Positions 5,978 through 8,928 of a DNA stretch of 8,928 nt are shown piece after piece; within the stretch, counting starts at the first letter, position 1; each line of letters begins with the position of its first letter. Origin of the DNA: an uncultured Sporolactobacillus sp. (GTDB lineage: Bacteria > Bacillota > Bacilli > Bacillales > Sporolactobacillaceae); assembly GCA_900543345.1 (NCBI GenBank), contig UQRJ01000103.1, positions 1-8,928 on the forward strand, in the 5' to 3' direction. The notes beneath the pieces are model-generated. The model was not told the DNA's origin. It did no database searches and saw only the letters and a program-made list of their open reading frames with translations. A program made the position numbers and the translations under genes.

Positions 5978-8289
5978 TTCCGTTCAAAGATTGTATTGCC
6001 CGTCCTGGCCAGAAACTTAGTACACATTTGCTGCAGGTCAAAACAAATATTGCATCGTTTCTCGTCGATTATCCGCACGATTTGCGTACGCTGGCCGGCT
6101 TGGCCGGCTTATGCCACGATCTCGGCAAGAATCATGCCGACTGGCAATATTATATTAATCATCCGCAAGTTAACAAGGGCCCCAATCATGCGGATTGTGG
6201 GGCCTTCTTTTTTTCTTTGTTTGGTTACCGATGGTTGCAAGCGATAACTGGTTGGAACACGTATAAAGTTGACTGGTTATTGCTTATACGCGATATTGCC
6301 GATCATCATAGTCAATTAAAAAATCTGGGCGACAACGATGGGTGGCTGCATAACTATGAGTGGGATTGTTTTGATTTAAGCGGTATTGGCCGATTCATTT
6401 ATGACCAGTATCGAGTATTGCACCACATTGATTTATCAATCGCATCTCTGCGATCCTGGATCAGAGAAGCCCCCGATCTTTTATATGAAGCGGAAGATGA
6501 ATTAGATCTGGGTTATCATAAATGGAACCCCCTTGGATTGATGAAACAAATTCAACAGCGACGTCAATTGACGACGGGATTGATTGCTGGCGATCGGTTT
6601 AGTGTGAAGGCCATTGTCGATCGGACTTTCTCCGGTAAAGGACTGGTGGCCAAGGTCGAGGCTTACTGCAGTAGTTTGCCAGCGGTCGGTCGACTTGCCC
6701 ACGTTCGCCGGCAAGCGCAACAAATCATTATGAACCAGCTCAAGCAAGCTGTGGATGCTCGCTTTTATGTGATTGATATGCCGACCGGCTACGGAAAGAC
6801 GTTGGTCAGTTTGAAAATTACCGGCTGGCTGGCTGAACATAAAGGTTATGCGAAATTAATTTATATTGCTCCCTATTTATCGATTTTGTCACAAAACAGC
6901 CACGTGATTCGATCAGCGACGTCGATTGTGCCGATCGAACATCATTCGCTCGCCCTGATCGATTCGTCCAATCAACGTACGGATGAGAGTCAATTGGCGA
7001 TGGAATCATGGGCACATCCAGTGATCAGCACCAGTTTTCAACAATTGTGGAAGGCGTTATTTCCGAAGCGAGCGCAGGATGTACTGCGTCGCAGTTTTTT
7101 GAAACATAGTGTATTAATCATTGATGAGCCGCAAATTTTTAATCCCGATGTCTGGAATCTGTTTTTATGTGGCCTAGACGCCTTGGTGGAGCAATTGGAC
7201 TTACGCATTTTATTTTTATCAGCGACTATGCCGCCCTTTCGATACGGTTTACGTGAAGAGCCGGCAATTTTGCATGTCGGTCCAAGTTCCGACAATAATC
7301 GTTATCAACTCGAATGTAGCTGGAAAAGCCAGGATGAAAAGTCTGTTGCTCAGGACATTGCCGCATCGTCATATGATACACAGGCAGCGATTTTTAACAC
7401 CATTGAGGATGCTTATCGAGTCTATCGGCAATTAAATGATGAGCATGCTTTTTTACTGCACGGATTAATGATCCCCATTCATAAGAACATGATGATTCAT
7501 AAAATCGCTCAAGCGCTGCAAAATCCAGCGTGCTTTCCGATTCGTGTGATTTCGACACAAATTCTTGAAGCTGGCGTGAATCTCAGTTTTCAGTACATTG
7601 GCCGAGCATTGTCGGTCCTTCCATCAATTTTACAAACAGCCGGTCGCGTAAATCGTCATTTAGAAGGGGAAAAAATAGGTTTGCTACGTGTTTTTCCATT
7701 TTTCAGAAATGGGGAAAAGGACACACGTTCTTGTATCTACGAGAGATCATTACAAAATTTGACGGATCAATTGCTTAAGAAAAAAGAAAAATGGTTGGAA
7801 AACGATTTATATGATCTGATTCGCATCTATTACAAAAGAATGTTTAACGAAAACACGAGAGAGGCCGCCCTGGCGTCTATTCGTGACGCCTATGAAGGGA
7901 ACTGGTCGGCACTGATGAAGTATCAACCGTTTGCAAGAGATTATCAAACTTTACCGATTTTCATTCCTTGGGTAGCGAACGAACTGGGTGATTTACCAGC
8001 AGACGTCGTTGTTTTGCAGAAAAAATTTGCGGTGTCCAATCCGCTTGAGATTTATGAACACTTCAGAGACAAATCGTGGTTGAATAAACAAAGTTTCGTT
8101 GAGCGAAAGCAATTCATGATTCTTTTTCATTACTATGTTCTAGATTTACCGCTTAGAAAAGCATTCGAGTTGGCCAGCAAGGAAGATTTTCTAGAATACA
8201 AGATTCCTCTGCTTGAAGATACGACAGCTTATGATACAAAATGTGGACTTAAAACCAGATTCGATGATCTGGATCCGTTTATTTTATAA
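5965..8289 (+). CDS. cas3: CRISPR-associated nuclease-helicase Cas3
   Basis: This 774-residue protein is the effector nuclease: recruited by Cascade, it unwinds and degrades the target DNA from the displaced strand. The N-terminal HD nuclease domain shows His21, the HD pair at 51-52 (LCHDLGK), His75 and the HH pair at 114-115 (IADHHS). The superfamily 2 helicase follows, with Walker A MPTGYGKT (272-279), motif II DEPQ (387-390), motif III SATMP (419-423), motif V STQILEAGVN (530-539) and motif VI QTAGRVNR (557-564). Both domains are fused in one chain, as in most I-B systems, and the length is typical. The box II reading DEPQ is unusual against DEAH/DEVH. The ATG at 5965 overlaps the end of cas5 by 13 bp and follows AGGAG (5950-5954) by 10 nt. 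No frameshift or missing catalytic residue is seen, so interference should be possible. Confidence 0.97.
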   Translation: MSDVIPFKDCIARPGQKLSTHLLQVKTNIASFLVDYPHDLRTLAGLAGLCHDLGKNHADWQYYINHPQVNKGPNHADCGAFFFSLFGYRWLQAITGWNTYKVDWLLLIRDIADHHSQLKNLGDNDGWLHNYEWDCFDLSGIGRFIYDQYRVLHHIDLSIASLRSWIREAPDLLYEAEDELDLGYHKWNPLGLMKQIQQRRQLTTGLIAGDRFSVKAIVDRTFSGKGLVAKVEAYCSSLPAVGRLAHVRRQAQQIIMNQLKQAVDARFYVIDMPTGYGKTLVSLKITGWLAEHKGYAKLIYIAPYLSILSQNSHVIRSATSIVPIEHHSLALIDSSNQRTDESQLAMESWAHPVISTSFQQLWKALFPKRAQDVLRRSFLKHSVLIIDEPQIFNPDVWNLFLCGLDALVEQLDLRILFLSATMPPFRYGLREEPAILHVGPSSDNNRYQLECSWKSQDEKSVAQDIAASSYDTQAAIFNTIEDAYRVYRQLNDEHAFLLHGLMIPIHKNMMIHKIAQALQNPACFPIRVISTQILEAGVNLSFQYIGRALSVLPSILQTAGRVNRHLEGEKIGLLRVFPFFRNGEKDTRSCIYERSLQNLTDQLLKKKEKWLENDLYDLIRIYYKRMFNENTREAALASIRDAYEGNWSALMKYQPFARDYQTLPIFIPWVANELGDLPADVVVLQKKFAVSNPLEIYEHFRDKSWLNKQSFVERKQFMILFHYYVLDLPLRKAFELASKEDFLEYKIPLLEDTTAYDTKCGLKTRFDDLDPFIL

Positions 8290-8304
8290 GAAGAGGTGAT
8301 CGGC

Positions 8305-8814
8305 ATGTCTGAGGAACTGGATATCACCGGAACCAATATTTGGTATTATCATATATGCAAGCGAGAAGCTTGGTTAATGATGCATCAACTAGCGCCGGAT
8401 CAAGAGGATGAGAATGTCGAAATCGGTCGGTTTATTCACGAGTATCGATATGGTCGGGCTAAAAAAGAAATAGCCGTTGGCACCATTAGAATCGATCAAC
8501 TACAACTTAGCAGAGGTCGACTCGTGATCAAAGAGGTAAAAAAATCGTCCAAGTTTATCGAAAGTGCTCGGCTGCAATTGCTATATTATCTTTACTATTT
8601 TAAAAAGATGGGAATTGATGCGGAGGGGGAACTGCGCTTCCCGGAAGAACGTCGAACGGAAAAAGTGCAATTGAGTGATGAAGATGAAGAAGAAATCAGC
8701 CAACTGATCATTGAAATTAAAAAACTATATCGGCAATCGATACCTCCTGCTGCTCAAAAAATAAATTTTTGCCGTAACTGTGCTTATAAGGAATTTTGCT
8801 GGGCGGAGGGTTAA
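8305..8814 (+). CDS. cas4: CRISPR adaptation exonuclease Cas4
   Basis: This 169-residue RecB-family protein works with Cas1-Cas2 to trim prespacers and fix PAM choice and orientation. Four cysteines that should hold an iron-sulfur cluster are present: Cys18 (HICKREAW) and Cys156, Cys159 and Cys165 (FCRNCAYKEFCWA). The nuclease residues are visible as His45 in GRFIHE, Asp64, and Glu77-x-Lys79 in IKEVKKS, with the QLLYYLYYF helix (91-99) behind them. The ATG at 8305 is preferred to the in-frame GTG at 8296, because the ribosome binding site AGAGGTGAT (8292-8300) covers the GTG. It begins 15 bp after cas3 and ends 4 bp before cas1. The order cas3-cas4-cas1 is standard for type I-B. Confidence 0.96.
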   Translation: MSEELDITGTNIWYYHICKREAWLMMHQLAPDQEDENVEIGRFIHEYRYGRAKKEIAVGTIRIDQLQLSRGRLVIKEVKKSSKFIESARLQLLYYLYYFKKMGIDAEGELRFPEERRTEKVQLSDEDEEEISQLIIEIKKLYRQSIPPAAQKINFCRNCAYKEFCWAEG

Positions 8815-8818
8815 AAAA

Positions 8819-8887
8819 GTGAAAAGAACATTATATATTTTTCAAAATGGCGAACTGAAACGTAAAGATAACAGTCTCTTTTTCGAA
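8819..8887 (+). CDS. cas1: CRISPR integrase Cas1, N-terminal fragment cut by the contig end
   Basis: A GTG at 8819 follows GGAGGG (8805-8810) by 8 nt and only 4 bp after the cas4 stop. The 23 visible codons read MKRTLYIFQNGELKRKDNSL then FFE, the typical beginning of type I-B Cas1, which in full has roughly 330 residues and integrates new spacers together with Cas2. Genomic sequence stops at 8887 because the Tn5 adapter begins at 8888. The frame appears to run on through the adapter to a TGA at 8906-8908, which is artificial. The truncation is therefore technical and says nothing about whether cas1 is intact. Catalytic residues lie in the missing part. Confidence 0.9.
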
Positions 8888-8928
8888 CTGTCTCTTATAC
8901 ACATCTGACGCTGCCGACGAATAGCCTT
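8888..8928 (-). other. Nextera/Tn5 read-1 adapter plus probable i5 index (artificial)
   Basis: Positions 8888-8906 are CTGTCTCTTATACACATCT, the reverse complement of the Tn5 mosaic end, and 8907-8920 complete the read-1 adapter. The last eight bases, ATAGCCTT, sit where the i5 index would be read. Their reverse complement AAGGCTAT is, from memory, an index of the Nextera XT v2 set. None of this is genomic. Confidence 0.97.

Noticed and set aside
4192..7295. Minus-strand open frames (4192-4458, 5076-5258, 5559-5747, 5833-6078, 6502-6840, 6818-7015, 7038-7295)
   Set aside because: All lie opposite well-supported cas genes, lack ribosome binding sites and have no recognisable protein features.

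Overview
The window is an assembled sequencing contig carrying most of a type I-B CRISPR-Cas locus. It probably comes from a member of the Bacillota. The pointers are strong purine-rich ribosome binding sites at a regular 8-10 nt spacing before nearly every gene, frequent TTG/GTG starts, a moderate to low GC content, and I-B Cas proteins of the Csh1/Csh2 (TM1802) kind. I cannot name a genus from sequence alone. Both ends are artificial: positions 1-32 and 8888-8920 are the two orientations of the Nextera/Tn5 read-1 adapter, and 8921-8928 looks like an i5 index. Genomic sequence therefore runs only from 33 to 8887, and the truncations at both ends come from library preparation and assembly.

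Layout. Positions 33-1344 are a CRISPR array with 19 identical 30-bp repeats, a degenerate terminal repeat, 19 complete spacers of 35-38 bp and one cut spacer at the left edge. Repeats end in ATTGAAAC on the plus strand and the degenerate repeat is on the right. The array is therefore read left to right, with its leader lost off the left edge. Positions 1345-1550 hold a further decayed repeat (about 1373-1405), an AT-rich stretch, a promoter with a perfect TATAAT, and the ribosome binding site of the first cas gene. Positions 1551-8887 are a tightly packed plus-strand operon: cas6, cas8b (Csh1-like), cas7 (Csh2-like), cas5, cas3 (HD nuclease plus helicase), cas4 and the first 23 codons of cas1. 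The rest of cas1 and the expected cas2 lie beyond the contig.

How it works together. Cas6 should cut the array transcript inside each repeat to give crRNAs with an AUUGAAAC 5' handle. Cas5, Cas7 and Cas8b, plus a small Cas11b subunit that may be made from an internal start inside cas8b at 3895, should form the Cascade complex. Cas3 degrades the bound target, and Cas4 with Cas1 (and Cas2 off-window) captures new spacers. All visible cas genes are intact and carry their key motifs, so the system looks functional.

Most notable beyond the standard annotation are the candidate internal Cas11b start, decayed repeats running from the array toward the cas promoter, a pyrimidine tract there that could pair with the cas6 ribosome binding site in a read-through transcript, a spacer with a perfect 9-bp hairpin, and a spacer that copies a ribosome binding site plus start codon from an invader gene. 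The system itself is a known subtype; I see no sign of an undescribed system.
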